Positions 7,557-13,086 of a stretch of DNA of 13,086 nucleotides are shown here, piece after piece. The stretch is from the NCBI GenBank assembly GCA_016284485.1, contig JAEEOX010000094.1:1-13086 (forward strand). The letters run 5' to 3'. Every line of letters starts with the position of its first letter. The stretch's first letter is position 1. The DNA comes from Bacillota bacterium. GTDB lineage: Bacteria; Bacillota; Clostridia; Peptostreptococcales; Anaerovoracaceae. The position numbers were made by a program, and so were the translations under genes. The notes beneath the pieces were generated by a model. It was given only the letters and a program-made list of their open reading frames with translations, made no database searches and was not told where the DNA came from.

Positions 7557-8753
7557 TTATTCCATGAGTTTCAGAGCCGAGAGAACTTCGGTCCTGATGG
7601 CCATGTCCAGCACTCTCTCGTCAGGCTGGAACTTGGGATGGTGGATGTCGTAGACCTCCGGGGAACCGGGGATGGTGCTTCCGATATTGAAATAACATCC
7701 CGGGACCATGCTGGAGAATACCGCGAAGTCGTCGGAACTCATGTCTGCGCCGTAGGATACGTCCACGTTTGACTCGCCCACCAGTTCGTTGGCCACCGAT
7801 CTTATGGTGTCAAGGACCGAGTCGTCATTTATGAGGACGGGGTCTGTGGGCTGGTAGTCAAAGACTCCGGTGCATCCGTAGGCGGAGGCGGTGTTCCTGA
7901 CCATGCGGTCCACAGCATTTATCATCAGGTCTCTGGTGTCCATGTCCAGAGCTCTGATGGTCCCAAGAAGAGTGCATGTCTCGGGGATCACGTTGGAGAT
8001 GGTACCCGCGTTGAAGGCTCCGATGGTTATGAGCCCGGTGTTGGTGGGAGCCAGTCTCCTGGATACCACCGTCTGGAGCGAGGTCACCAGTGCGCAGCCG
8101 GCGGGAATGGGATCGATCCCCATCTCGGGGTGTGCGCCGTGACAGGATCTTCCTTTGATGGTTATTTTGAAATCAACCTCCGTAGCGTTGGTGACGCCTC
8201 TGGTGAAGTGGAACTTACCGTATTCGAAATGAGGGTTCACATGATAGGCGAATACCTTCGTGACTTCCGGGTCGGCCATGGCGCCGTTGGCTATCATGGC
8301 TCTGGCTCCGCCGGTGGTCTCTTCCTCAGGTTCGAAGAGGAATCTGACACTCATGGGGAGCTCGCCTCCCATGTCGGAGTATTTTTTGAGCACCAGGGCT
8401 GTGCCAAGAAGGGCAGCGGTGTGCATGTCGTGTCCGCAGGCGTGCATCCTGCCTGGCTCCAGAGACTTCCAGGGGACGTCGGCCTCCTCGGTGACGGGAA
8501 GGGCGTCGAAGTCGGCCCTGATGCCGATGGCGTGCTGACGGTCTTTGCCGTAGACTGTGCCGATCAGCCCGTGGTTGCCCAGCTCTGAGCGGTTCTCGAT
8601 CCCGAAGGATTCAAGTATTTCCTTTATTCTGGCGGAAGTGCGGACTTCTTTGGAGGAAAGCTCGGGGTGCATGTGAAGGTCACGCCTGATCTCCACGGCT
8701 TTTTCAAAGGCCTCCCTGAAGAGAGGTTCCAGCTTGGTCTTGTCTATATTCAC
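7557..8753 (-). CDS. M20-family amidohydrolase (N-acyl-amino-acid / hippurate hydrolase type)
   Basis: A 398-residue metal-dependent peptidase of the M20D group, which hydrolyses N-acyl amino acids, hippurate or similar amides in the cytoplasm. Motifs in order are RRDLHMHPELS, IRADFDALP, MHACGHDMH with Cys106 and His108 as metal ligands, EPEEE (141-145) with the catalytic Glu and a metal ligand, and YHVNP with His171. The C-terminal DIHHPKF contains the last metal-binding His. The dimerisation domain occupies the middle (about 185-300). It starts with GTG, 10 bases after an AAAGGA site. No signal peptide is visible. Specific substrate cannot be told apart within this family. It stands alone on the minus strand, with a shared terminator at its 3' end. 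Confidence 0.92.
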   Translation of the reverse strand: MNIDKTKLEPLFREAFEKAVEIRRDLHMHPELSSKEVRTSARIKEILESFGIENRSELGNHGLIGTVYGKDRQHAIGIRADFDALPVTEEADVPWKSLEPGRMHACGHDMHTAALLGTALVLKKYSDMGGELPMSVRFLFEPEEETTGGARAMIANGAMADPEVTKVFAYHVNPHFEYGKFHFTRGVTNATEVDFKITIKGRSCHGAHPEMGIDPIPAGCALVTSLQTVVSRRLAPTNTGLITIGAFNAGTISNVIPETCTLLGTIRALDMDTRDLMINAVDRMVRNTASAYGCTGVFDYQPTDPVLINDDSVLDTIRSVANELVGESNVDVSYGADMSSDDFAVFSSMVPGCYFNIGSTIPGSPEVYDIHHPKFQPDERVLDMAIRTEVLSALKLME

Positions 8754-8845
8754 GGGTTTTCGTTCCTTTCCTATGATCTTAGAGCAAAAAACATCAATGC
8801 AACAACTATATTACCACATAATGAGCCAGGTAGGTGTAGCGGGTT

Positions 8846-8873
8846 TTGTAAAAATATGGTATAAGTATATATA
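8846..8873 (+). promoter_or_regulatory. Candidate promoter of the 8917-9706 unit
   Basis: TTGTAA (8846-8851) and TATATA (8868-8873) are 16 bases apart. The expected start near 8880 coincides with the first base of an 8-bp hairpin (CGGCTTTC 8880-8887 with GAGAGCCG 8895-8902). That hairpin ends 2 bases before the AGGAGG site at 8905-8910. Confidence 0.5.
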
Positions 8874-8916
8874 GTTTTTCGGCTTTCAGGTACGGAGAGC
8901 CGACAGGAGGAAAAAA

Positions 8917-9177
8917 GTGTTTAATTTCTGGCTGTTTTTCAAAGAACATCAGTGGGCGATAGTCGCAGTCATCGCTGTGATCGGCTTTATCTGCTTCACA
9001 TATAATTCCATTACCGGCAAGAAACATCAGAAGGATGCAGAGCAAGAGACCTTCAGGGTAGTGAGTGAGCAGCTCACCAGAGCCAGAGCAGGCGCCCAGG
9101 GAAGATATTCCAAAGCTGTGGACAGCGACATTTACCAGAAGGTCAGGGAGAAGACGGAGGAAGACCATGTATCGTGA
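8917..9177 (+). CDS. Small single-helix membrane protein, unknown function
   Basis: An 86-residue protein with one hydrophobic helix at residues 13-29 and a charged, probably alpha-helical C-terminal tail (30-86) rich in Lys, Glu, Gln and Arg. Topology with an N-terminal anchor and a long cytoplasmic tail is likely, since many basic residues (GKKHQK) directly follow the helix. There is no cleavable signal peptide motif. Translation starts at GTG, 6 bases after a perfect AGGAGG, so it should be well expressed. Its last 11 bases overlap the downstream acetyltransferase gene, implying coupled translation. No family is recognised. Confidence 0.75.
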   Translation: MFNFWLFFKEHQWAIVAVIAVIGFICFTYNSITGKKHQKDAEQETFRVVSEQLTRARAGAQGRYSKAVDSDIYQKVREKTEEDHVS

Positions 9178-9706
9178 GACCGAGGATCTGATCATAAGAG
9201 ACAGCGTTCTGGAGGACGTGGATCAGTTCTATGAATGGGAGACCATGCCCGAGGTCACGGAGTTCTTCAGCATATCGAAGTATCAGACCAGGGAAGACGT
9301 GTACGACAAGTACTTCCTGGACAAGAATGACGATTCCGCAGACCAGTTCACCATCCTCCTCAGGAGAGAAGGCCTGGAGCCCCTCATGATCGGCAGGGTG
9401 GTCCTTGGAGATCTGATCCCGGGATGGAAGGGAGAGATCTGGCGCATCTACATCGCGGATACTTCCTTAAGGAACAGGGGCTATGGCTACCAGGCGCTGA
9501 GAGCAGTCATGGACTATATGTTCACGGATCTTGAGATGGAAAGGGTATACCTGGATTTCTACACAGGAAATCCTGCGGAGTTCCTGTATCTCAAAGCGGG
9601 ATTCACCGAGGAGGGCGTCCTGAGGAGAAACTGCCGCAAGGACGGCGTGCTCCACGACGTGCACCTCATGTCCATACTCAAAGACGAGTACAATGCCACC
9701 ATATAG
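9167..9706 (+). CDS. GNAT-family N-acetyltransferase (RimJ/RimL-like)
   Basis: A 179-residue acetyl-CoA-dependent acyltransferase. The acetyl-CoA-binding motif A is RNRGYGYQAL at residues 102-111, preceded by the beta strand GEIWRIYI. The C-terminal half, with NPAEFLYLKAGFTEEGVLRRN and DGVLHDVHLM, matches the pattern of RimJ/RimL-type and antibiotic- or ribosomal-protein-directed acetyltransferases. The substrate cannot be deduced. The frame is open 34 codons further upstream, but that part lies inside the previous gene. The ATG at 9167 is 6 bases after GGAGG and is the clear start. It overlaps the preceding small membrane protein by 11 bases and is followed by a terminator. Confidence 0.88.
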   Translation: MYRETEDLIIRDSVLEDVDQFYEWETMPEVTEFFSISKYQTREDVYDKYFLDKNDDSADQFTILLRREGLEPLMIGRVVLGDLIPGWKGEIWRIYIADTSLRNRGYGYQALRAVMDYMFTDLEMERVYLDFYTGNPAEFLYLKAGFTEEGVLRRNCRKDGVLHDVHLMSILKDEYNATI

Positions 9707-9738
9707 GAGAAGCGCACTGCGAGAGAATTGAGAGAGTG

Positions 9739-9768
9739 CGGGCGGACGGAATGCTCCGCCCGTGTTTT
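9739..9768 (+). terminator. Probable intrinsic terminator after the GNAT gene
   Basis: GGGCGGA (9740-9746) pairs with TCCGCCC (9755-9761), extended by a C-G pair at the base, with an 8-base loop. A short T-rich tract (TGTTTTG) follows rather than a pure T run, so termination may be partial. This would let some transcript continue into the transporter operon. An alternative stem, CGCAC (9713-9717) with GTGCG (9736-9740), overlaps its left arm by 2 bases. Confidence 0.6.
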
Positions 9769-9789
9769 GTTAAATGACAGGAGACTGCA

Positions 9790-10683
9790 ATGAAGCGCAC
9801 AAAAAACCCGGAATTCATGTTCATACTGTCGGTGTTCATCTTCGGAACACTGGGTCCTTTCGTGCGCAACAGCCCGGTGTCCTCAGGGGAACTGGCACTT
9901 TACAGGGCGATCCTTGCGGTGGTCCTGATCGGGGTCTATCTGGCGGTGACCGGACAAAAGATACCCTTCGGAGAGATCAGAAGTTCCATACCGCTTCTCC
10001 TGATCTCAGGAGAAGCCATCGGATTCAACTGGGTGCTCCTGTTCGAGGCATATAAACTTACGACCATAACGGCCGCCACCCTGAGCTACTACTTCGCGCC
10101 GGTCATAGTCACGGTGCTGAGCCCGGTGCTTTTCAGGGAAAAGATCACCGCCAGGCAATGGATATGTTTCATAATGTCAACTCTGGGTATAGTACTTATC
10201 ACAGGCTTCGAGAGACTGTCCGGCGACAGGAACCATATCCTGGGAATAGCCTTCGGGCTTGGGGCGGCATGCTTCTATGCAGCGGTGATCCTTCTGAACA
10301 AATACATCAGAAACGTGGACGGGATACACCGGACGCTGCTGCAGTTCCTGGCTTCCATCGCCGTCATGATCCCCTATGTGGCTCTCACAGGAGGGGTGAC
10401 CATAGGAAACGCAGATGCAAGAGGGCTGATCTTCATACTGATCATAGGGATATTCCACACAGGGATCACCTACTGCATGTATTTCTCATCACTGAAGGAA
10501 CTTCCGGGGCAGAAGGTGGCCATACTGAGCTACATCGATCCGCTGGTGGCGGTGATGATCTCGGTGTGCATTCTTGGGGAGGAACTGACCCCCATGCAGG
10601 CACTGGGCGGTGCACTGATCCTGGGATTCACCCTCTGGAATGAGATAACTCCCAAAAAGAGAGAGAAAGAGGAGAAAATATGA
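9790..10683 (+). CDS. EamA-family (DMT superfamily) transporter
   Basis: A 297-residue polytopic membrane protein with about ten hydrophobic helices in two repeated halves, the usual EamA architecture. Typical features are SVFIFGTLGPFVRN in the first helix, SGELALYRAILAVV, ISGEAIGFNWVLLFEAY, and in each half a run such as ATLSYYFAPVIVTVLSP and VAILSYIDPLVAVMISV. The end ALGGALILG closes the last helix. Such carriers export or import amino acids, sugars or other metabolites. No substrate can be assigned. The start follows AGGAGA in CAGGAGACTGCA. The stop overlaps the phosphatase start as ATGA. No convincing promoter is seen in 9707-9789. Confidence 0.9.
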   Translation: MKRTKNPEFMFILSVFIFGTLGPFVRNSPVSSGELALYRAILAVVLIGVYLAVTGQKIPFGEIRSSIPLLLISGEAIGFNWVLLFEAYKLTTITAATLSYYFAPVIVTVLSPVLFREKITARQWICFIMSTLGIVLITGFERLSGDRNHILGIAFGLGAACFYAAVILLNKYIRNVDGIHRTLLQFLASIAVMIPYVALTGGVTIGNADARGLIFILIIGIFHTGITYCMYFSSLKELPGQKVAILSYIDPLVAVMISVCILGEELTPMQALGGALILGFTLWNEITPKKREKEEKI

Positions 10684-11417
10684 TCTATGTCATTTCGGAT
10701 CTTCACGGATATCCGCATGAAAGATTCATGAGGCTGCTGGAGGAGGCGGGCTTCTCGGACCGGGATTTTTTGTACATACTGGGAGACGTGGTGGACAGGA
10801 ACGGCGACGGTGGAGTGGAGACTCTCAGGTGGCTCCTGTATCAGGATAACGTGCAGCTGATCCTGGGAAACCACGAGGCGATGCTATTAAGCTGCTCCTT
10901 CGTCTTTGACGAGATCCGGGAGGACCTGGAGGAGACCCTCACGGCAGAGAAGATCGGGATACTCCAGACTTATGGTACCAAAGGAGGAGATGTTACCCTG
11001 AAGGCTATGAGGAAACTGAACCAGGAGGACCGTCAGGACATACTGGATTACCTGAGAGACTGCTCCCTCTACGGGGAGCTGTCCGTGGGGGGCAAAAGAT
11101 TCATCCTGGTGCATTCCGGCCTGGGCAATTTCTCGGAGGATAAAGATCTGGAGGATTACACTATCGAGGAGCTCATCTGGACCTGGCCGAAGATCACGGA
11201 TGAGTATTACAGAGATGCCATGACTGTATTCGGCCATACTCCCACCATGGCTTTCGGGGAGGACTACAGAGACAGTATCGTACGCACAGCGACGTGGATG
11301 GATATAGACATGGGCGCGGGCTTCGGCAGGGAGCCTGTGCTGCTCAGGCTGGATGACATGAAGGAATTCAGACTGACACAGGAAATACAGGTCAGGGAGG
11401 CAAATGCATGGACATGA
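10680..11417 (+). CDS. PPP-type metallophosphoesterase (serine/threonine phosphatase-like)
   Basis: A 245-residue cytoplasmic phosphatase of the calcineurin-like PPP family using a dinuclear metal centre. All signature motifs are present: SDLHG (residues 6-10, Asp7 and His9), GDVVDRNGDGG (35-45), GNHE (63-66), HSG (145-147) and GHTPT (185-189). This set is seen in bacterial protein phosphatases such as PrpE/PrpA and in Ap4A hydrolases. The substrate class remains open. A GAGGAG site precedes the ATG, which overlaps the transporter stop by 4 bases. Its 3' end overlaps the nitroreductase start by 10. The tight coupling suggests the three proteins are made in a fixed ratio. Confidence 0.9.
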   Translation: MIYVISDLHGYPHERFMRLLEEAGFSDRDFLYILGDVVDRNGDGGVETLRWLLYQDNVQLILGNHEAMLLSCSFVFDEIREDLEETLTAEKIGILQTYGTKGGDVTLKAMRKLNQEDRQDILDYLRDCSLYGELSVGGKRFILVHSGLGNFSEDKDLEDYTIEELIWTWPKITDEYYRDAMTVFGHTPTMAFGEDYRDSIVRTATWMDIDMGAGFGREPVLLRLDDMKEFRLTQEIQVREANAWT

Positions 11418-12073
11418 TACAGGCTATCCGCGAAAGACATTCAGTAAGAAATTATGCGGACAAAAAAATAGAATCAGAAAAGACCGAGGCCCTCATGGCG
11501 AAGATTCATGAAGTGAACGAAGAAGGGAATCTTCACCTTCAGTTCCTGGAGGATGCAGGCAAGACCTTCAGCAGGCTTCTGAGCAAGGCCATGGGACTGG
11601 GCACTGCCCCCAGCGTCATTGCCTGCGTGGGTCCCGATGACGAGACTCTTGAAGAACGTGTGGGATACTACGGGGAGCAGGTGGTGCTTCTGGCGCAGCA
11701 GCTGGGCCTCAACACCTGCTGGGCAGGCACATACAGCAAGAATAATGTGCCCGCAGAGGTCGCGCCCGGTGAACGCCTGATCATAGTCATAGCCATAGGC
11801 TACGGCAAGACTCAGGGATCCCCCAGGAAAAGCAAGACTCCGGAGCAGGTTGTTCCGGAAATCGACGGGAAGCCGGAGTGGTTCAGATTCGGAGTGGAGA
11901 TGGCGCTTCTTGCCCCAACAGCTATAAATCAGCAGAGATTCCAGATCGGTCTCTCAGAGGACGGAACAGTGACCTTCACCGACAAGGGCGGGGTCTTCAG
12001 CAAGGTGGATCTGGGAATCGTCAGATGTCATTTTGAGGCCGGAGCAGCCTACATAAGGGCACTGGAAAAATAA
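11408..12073 (+). CDS. Nitroreductase-family flavoprotein (TM1586-like)
   Basis: A 221-residue FMN-dependent oxidoreductase of the nitroreductase superfamily. The N-terminal IRERHSVRNYADKKI is the phosphate-binding FMN motif. The second half has the GEQVVLLAQQLGLNTCWAGTYSK helix and LLAPTAINQQRFQI, equivalent to the family's PSAMNxQPW segment, so the molecule appears as two half-motifs joined, as in the putative-nitroreductase TM1586 group. The substrate is unknown. The chosen ATG (11408) is 7 bases after GGGAGG. ATGs at 11404 (out of frame) and 11414 (in frame) are less favourable. It ends the operon, followed by a perfect 10-bp terminator stem. Confidence 0.87.
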   Translation: MDMIQAIRERHSVRNYADKKIESEKTEALMAKIHEVNEEGNLHLQFLEDAGKTFSRLLSKAMGLGTAPSVIACVGPDDETLEERVGYYGEQVVLLAQQLGLNTCWAGTYSKNNVPAEVAPGERLIIVIAIGYGKTQGSPRKSKTPEQVVPEIDGKPEWFRFGVEMALLAPTAINQQRFQIGLSEDGTVTFTDKGGVFSKVDLGIVRCHFEAGAAYIRALEK

Positions 12074-12082
12074 AGGACGGAA

Positions 12083-12116
12083 AAGCCCGAAATACTTGTT
12101 TTTCGGGCTTGATTTT
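12083..12116 (+). terminator. Intrinsic terminator after the nitroreductase gene
   Basis: AAGCCCGAAA (12083-12092) pairs perfectly with TTTCGGGCTT (12101-12110) around an 8-base loop. The T-rich tail that follows (GATTTTATAT) also contains the -35 of the riboswitch promoter, so the two elements are physically interlocked. Confidence 0.85.
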
Positions 12117-12137
12117 ATATATCGCCGGTGATATATT
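12109..12137 (+). promoter_or_regulatory. Promoter of the cobalamin riboswitch RNA
   Basis: TTGATT (12109-12114) and TATATT (12132-12137) are separated by exactly 17 bases. TGA in front of TATATT gives an extended -10. Transcription should begin near 12144, just before the 5' strand of the riboswitch P1 helix. The promoter makes the riboswitch independent of the upstream operon. Confidence 0.75.
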
Positions 12138-12143
12138 CAAGGT

Positions 12144-12369
12144 GACAAGTGGATATCATCCATGTTCCGCAAGAGTGCTTATTGCGGTGAAAATGGAACC
12201 GGGTGTGAATCCCGGGCGGTCCCGCCACTGTGATGACGTTGTCCGGACACTATGCCATTGAGGTAAACCTTGAGAAGGCGTCCGGGCTTGATAGTCTGAG
12301 CCAGGAGACATGCATGGATGGGAGATCAGACTGTGTCGGTGAAACACGGATGGATCATAATATTTCTCC
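12144..12369 (+). promoter_or_regulatory. Cobalamin (B12) riboswitch aptamer with downstream P13-like arm
   Basis: All core elements of the cobalamin riboswitch family can be read. P1 is CATCCATG (12157-12164) with CATGGATG (12313-12320). P2 is CCGCAA (12167-12172) with TTGCGG (12182-12187). The GGTGTGAATCCC segment (12202-12213) leads into CCCGCCACTGTGA (12221-12233). A peripheral helix pairs CCGGAC (12243-12248) with GTCCGG (12280-12285). The B12 box AGCCAGGAGACATGC ends at 12313. A hairpin resembling the P13 arm follows: CTGTGT (12331-12336) with ACACGG (12344-12349), closed at its base by GGAGA (12321-12325) with TCTCC (12365-12369). Its loop contains GGTG, which can pair with CGCC in the L5 region as a kissing loop. 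It senses adenosyl- or other cobalamins. Unusually, no coding gene follows directly. Confidence 0.93.
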
Positions 12370-12385
12370 TAAACAGCGAAAACGG

Positions 12386-12418
12386 GCTGCGGAAGTTGAT
12401 GCCGCAGCATATTTTTTT
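12386..12418 (+). terminator. Intrinsic terminator of the riboswitch (expression platform)
   Basis: GCTGCGG (12386-12392) pairs perfectly with CCGCAGC (12402-12408), with a 9-base loop, then AT and seven T to 12418. It lies 17 bases after the P13-like arm, the usual distance for a transcription-terminating expression platform. Confidence 0.85.
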
Positions 12419-12435
12419 GCGAACGCTTTTCATCC

Positions 12436-12465
12436 CGCGGAGGGGAGAGGGGTCTCCCTTCCGCG
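12436..12465. other. Long GGGG-loop hairpin of unknown role
   Basis: CGCGGAGGGGAGA (12436-12448) pairs with TCTCCCTTCCGCG (12453-12465) over 13 positions with one G-T wobble, leaving a GGGG loop. There is no T run on either strand, so it is not a terminator. It lies in the 175-base stretch between the riboswitch terminator and the next gene, where no open frame with a ribosome binding site exists. Confidence 0.7.
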
Positions 12466-12480
12466 ATCCATCCCAATCAG

Positions 12481-12511
12481 CCCTTCATGATAACGTGAGA
12501 GGGTCTTTTTT
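12481..12511 (+). terminator. Second, weaker intrinsic terminator
   Basis: CCCTTCA (12481-12487) pairs with TGAGAGGG (12496-12503) with one bulged G and an 8-base loop, followed by TCTTTTTT (12504-12511). It would stop transcripts that read through the first riboswitch terminator. Confidence 0.6.
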
Positions 12512-12534
12512 ATAGGTGAGACCCGGGCAGGAAG

Positions 12535-12563
12535 TTGATTTACAAAGCCCGGTCTGCTATATT
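12535..12563 (+). promoter_or_regulatory. Promoter of the cysteine-rich protein gene
   Basis: TTGATT (12535-12540), a 17-base spacer and TATATT (12558-12563) with a TGC extended -10 form a strong promoter. It uses the same hexamers and spacing as the riboswitch promoter. The expected start is near 12570, only about 24 bases before the ATG, so this transcript does not include the riboswitch. Confidence 0.75.
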
Positions 12564-12592
12564 CTTTATAGAAAAGAATTGGAGGCGGCAAA

Positions 12593-12889
12593 ATGAGCGA
12601 AAGAACCATAACCACTGAGAACTACAAGTTTTTCCAGCACAAGGAGTGCGAATTCTTCCCCTGCCATGAGACCAGTCATCCGGAGGACTTCAACTGCCTG
12701 TTCTGCTACTGCCCGCTCTACGCTCTGGGAGACAGCTGCGGAGGCAATTTCAAGTACACCGAAGGCGGATTCAAGGACTGCTCCGGCTGTATGCTGCCCC
12801 ATGTCAGAAAGAATTATGCTTACGTCATCGGCAAGTACGCCGAGATCCTGGAGGTGGTCAGAAAGAACACCTCAGAAAAGGAGGATTGA
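12593..12889 (+). CDS. Cysteine-rich small protein, probable metal-binding (PF04071/COG2158-like)
   Basis: A 98-residue protein with eight cysteines (19, 24, 35, 38, 40, 49, 63, 66) and nearby histidines (16, 25, 70). The segments FFQHKECEFFPCH, FNCLFCYCPLYALGD, CGGNFKYT and KDCSGCMLPH match, from memory, the cysteine-rich small domain described as a probable zinc-finger-like metal-binding protein. That family is often encoded near cobalamin genes in anaerobes, which agrees with the B12 riboswitch 5' of it here. Its biochemical role is unknown. Metal or corrinoid handling is inference. GGAGG lies 7 bases before the ATG. It has its own promoter and is followed after 2 bases by the CYTH gene. 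Confidence 0.88.
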   Translation: MSERTITTENYKFFQHKECEFFPCHETSHPEDFNCLFCYCPLYALGDSCGGNFKYTEGGFKDCSGCMLPHVRKNYAYVIGKYAEILEVVRKNTSEKED

Positions 12890-12891
12890 AC

Positions 12892-13086
12892 TTGGAAATA
12901 GAATTCAAATATCAGGCCACAATTGACCAGGGGTCACAGCTTATAGGTGACCTGAGCAGGAAATACGGCGCGGATATCAGACTCATCCCCATGGACGCAG
13001 TCTACTACGACACTGAGGACAGGGCGCTGAGGGACATCCACGTGGTCTACAGGATAAGGACCGCGGGGGAACAGACTGTTCTGACC
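12892..13086 (+). CDS. CYTH-domain protein (triphosphate tunnel enzyme family), 3' end beyond the window
   Basis: The first 65 residues are visible and the frame is open to the window edge. The start is a TTG, 7 bases after a perfect AGGAGG, giving MEIEFKYQA. The ExExK signature of CYTH/triphosphate tunnel metalloenzymes is right at the N-terminus, with the usual YYDTEDRALRD and VYRIRT strands after it. Family members hydrolyse inorganic tripolyphosphate or thiamine triphosphate, or make cAMP (class IV cyclases). The missing C-terminal part is needed to choose among these. It is coupled to the cysteine-rich protein gene with a 2-base gap. Confidence 0.85.
   Translation, partial: MEIEFKYQATIDQGSQLIGDLSRKYGADIRLIPMDAVYYDTEDRALRDIHVVYRIRTAGEQTVLT

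Noticed and set aside
12384..12484. GGGCTG (12384-12389) complementary to CAGCCC (12478-12483), a possible antiterminator between the two terminators
   Set aside because: The second strand is made after the first terminator has already acted, so it cannot control it. Six bases over 90 nt is weak evidence.
12230..12515. Two short open frames of 86 and 65 codons across the riboswitch and its terminators
   Set aside because: They have no ribosome binding site, cross the B12 box or the terminator stems, and look like chance frames in structured RNA.
1..13086. CRISPR arrays, insertion sequences, tRNA or rRNA genes, prophage or attachment sites
   Set aside because: No direct-repeat array, transposase, integrase or structural RNA signature was seen on either strand.

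Overview
The window reads as chromosomal DNA of an anaerobic, Gram-positive member of the Clostridia. GC is moderate (mid-50s % by eye), ribosome binding sites are strong AGGAGG-type, Arg is often AGA/AGG and Ile often ATA, promoters are sigma-A-like, and there is a lipobox lipoprotein. No genus can be named from the sequence alone.

Region 1 (1-4969, + strand) is the distal part of a tightly packed cobalamin (B12) operon of the anaerobic, early-cobalt-insertion type: cbiB (5' end outside the window), cobD, cobQ/cbiP, cbiC, a membrane-anchored NEAT-like protein, and cbiL. Genes overlap or nearly abut. CbiL and CbiC act on the corrin ring, CobQ amidates four side chains, CobD makes aminopropanol phosphate, and CbiB attaches it. 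Region 2 (4970-6420, - strand) holds cbiA, convergent with that operon and separated from it by two terminators, one per strand. cbiA makes the a,c-diamide upstream of CobQ. Its promoter region carries repeated TTGCGG/A hexamers and a palindrome.

Region 3 (6612-9706) is mixed: a lipoprotein of unknown function divergent from cbiA, a convergent M20-type amidohydrolase with a shared bidirectional terminator, then a two-gene unit of a small one-helix membrane protein overlapping a GNAT acetyltransferase. Region 4 (9790-12073) is a translationally coupled trio: an EamA transporter, a PPP-type phosphatase and a nitroreductase.

Region 5 (12083-12592) has no gene. It holds a complete-looking cobalamin riboswitch with its own extended -10 promoter, an intrinsic terminator, a long GGGG-loop hairpin, and a second terminator. 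A second promoter with identical hexamers then drives region 6: a cysteine-rich PF04071/COG2158-type protein and the start of a CYTH-domain protein that runs off the window. The riboswitch therefore has no obvious coding target and is the strongest candidate for something unusual, possibly a B12-controlled non-coding RNA. The NEAT-like protein inside the B12 operon is the second.
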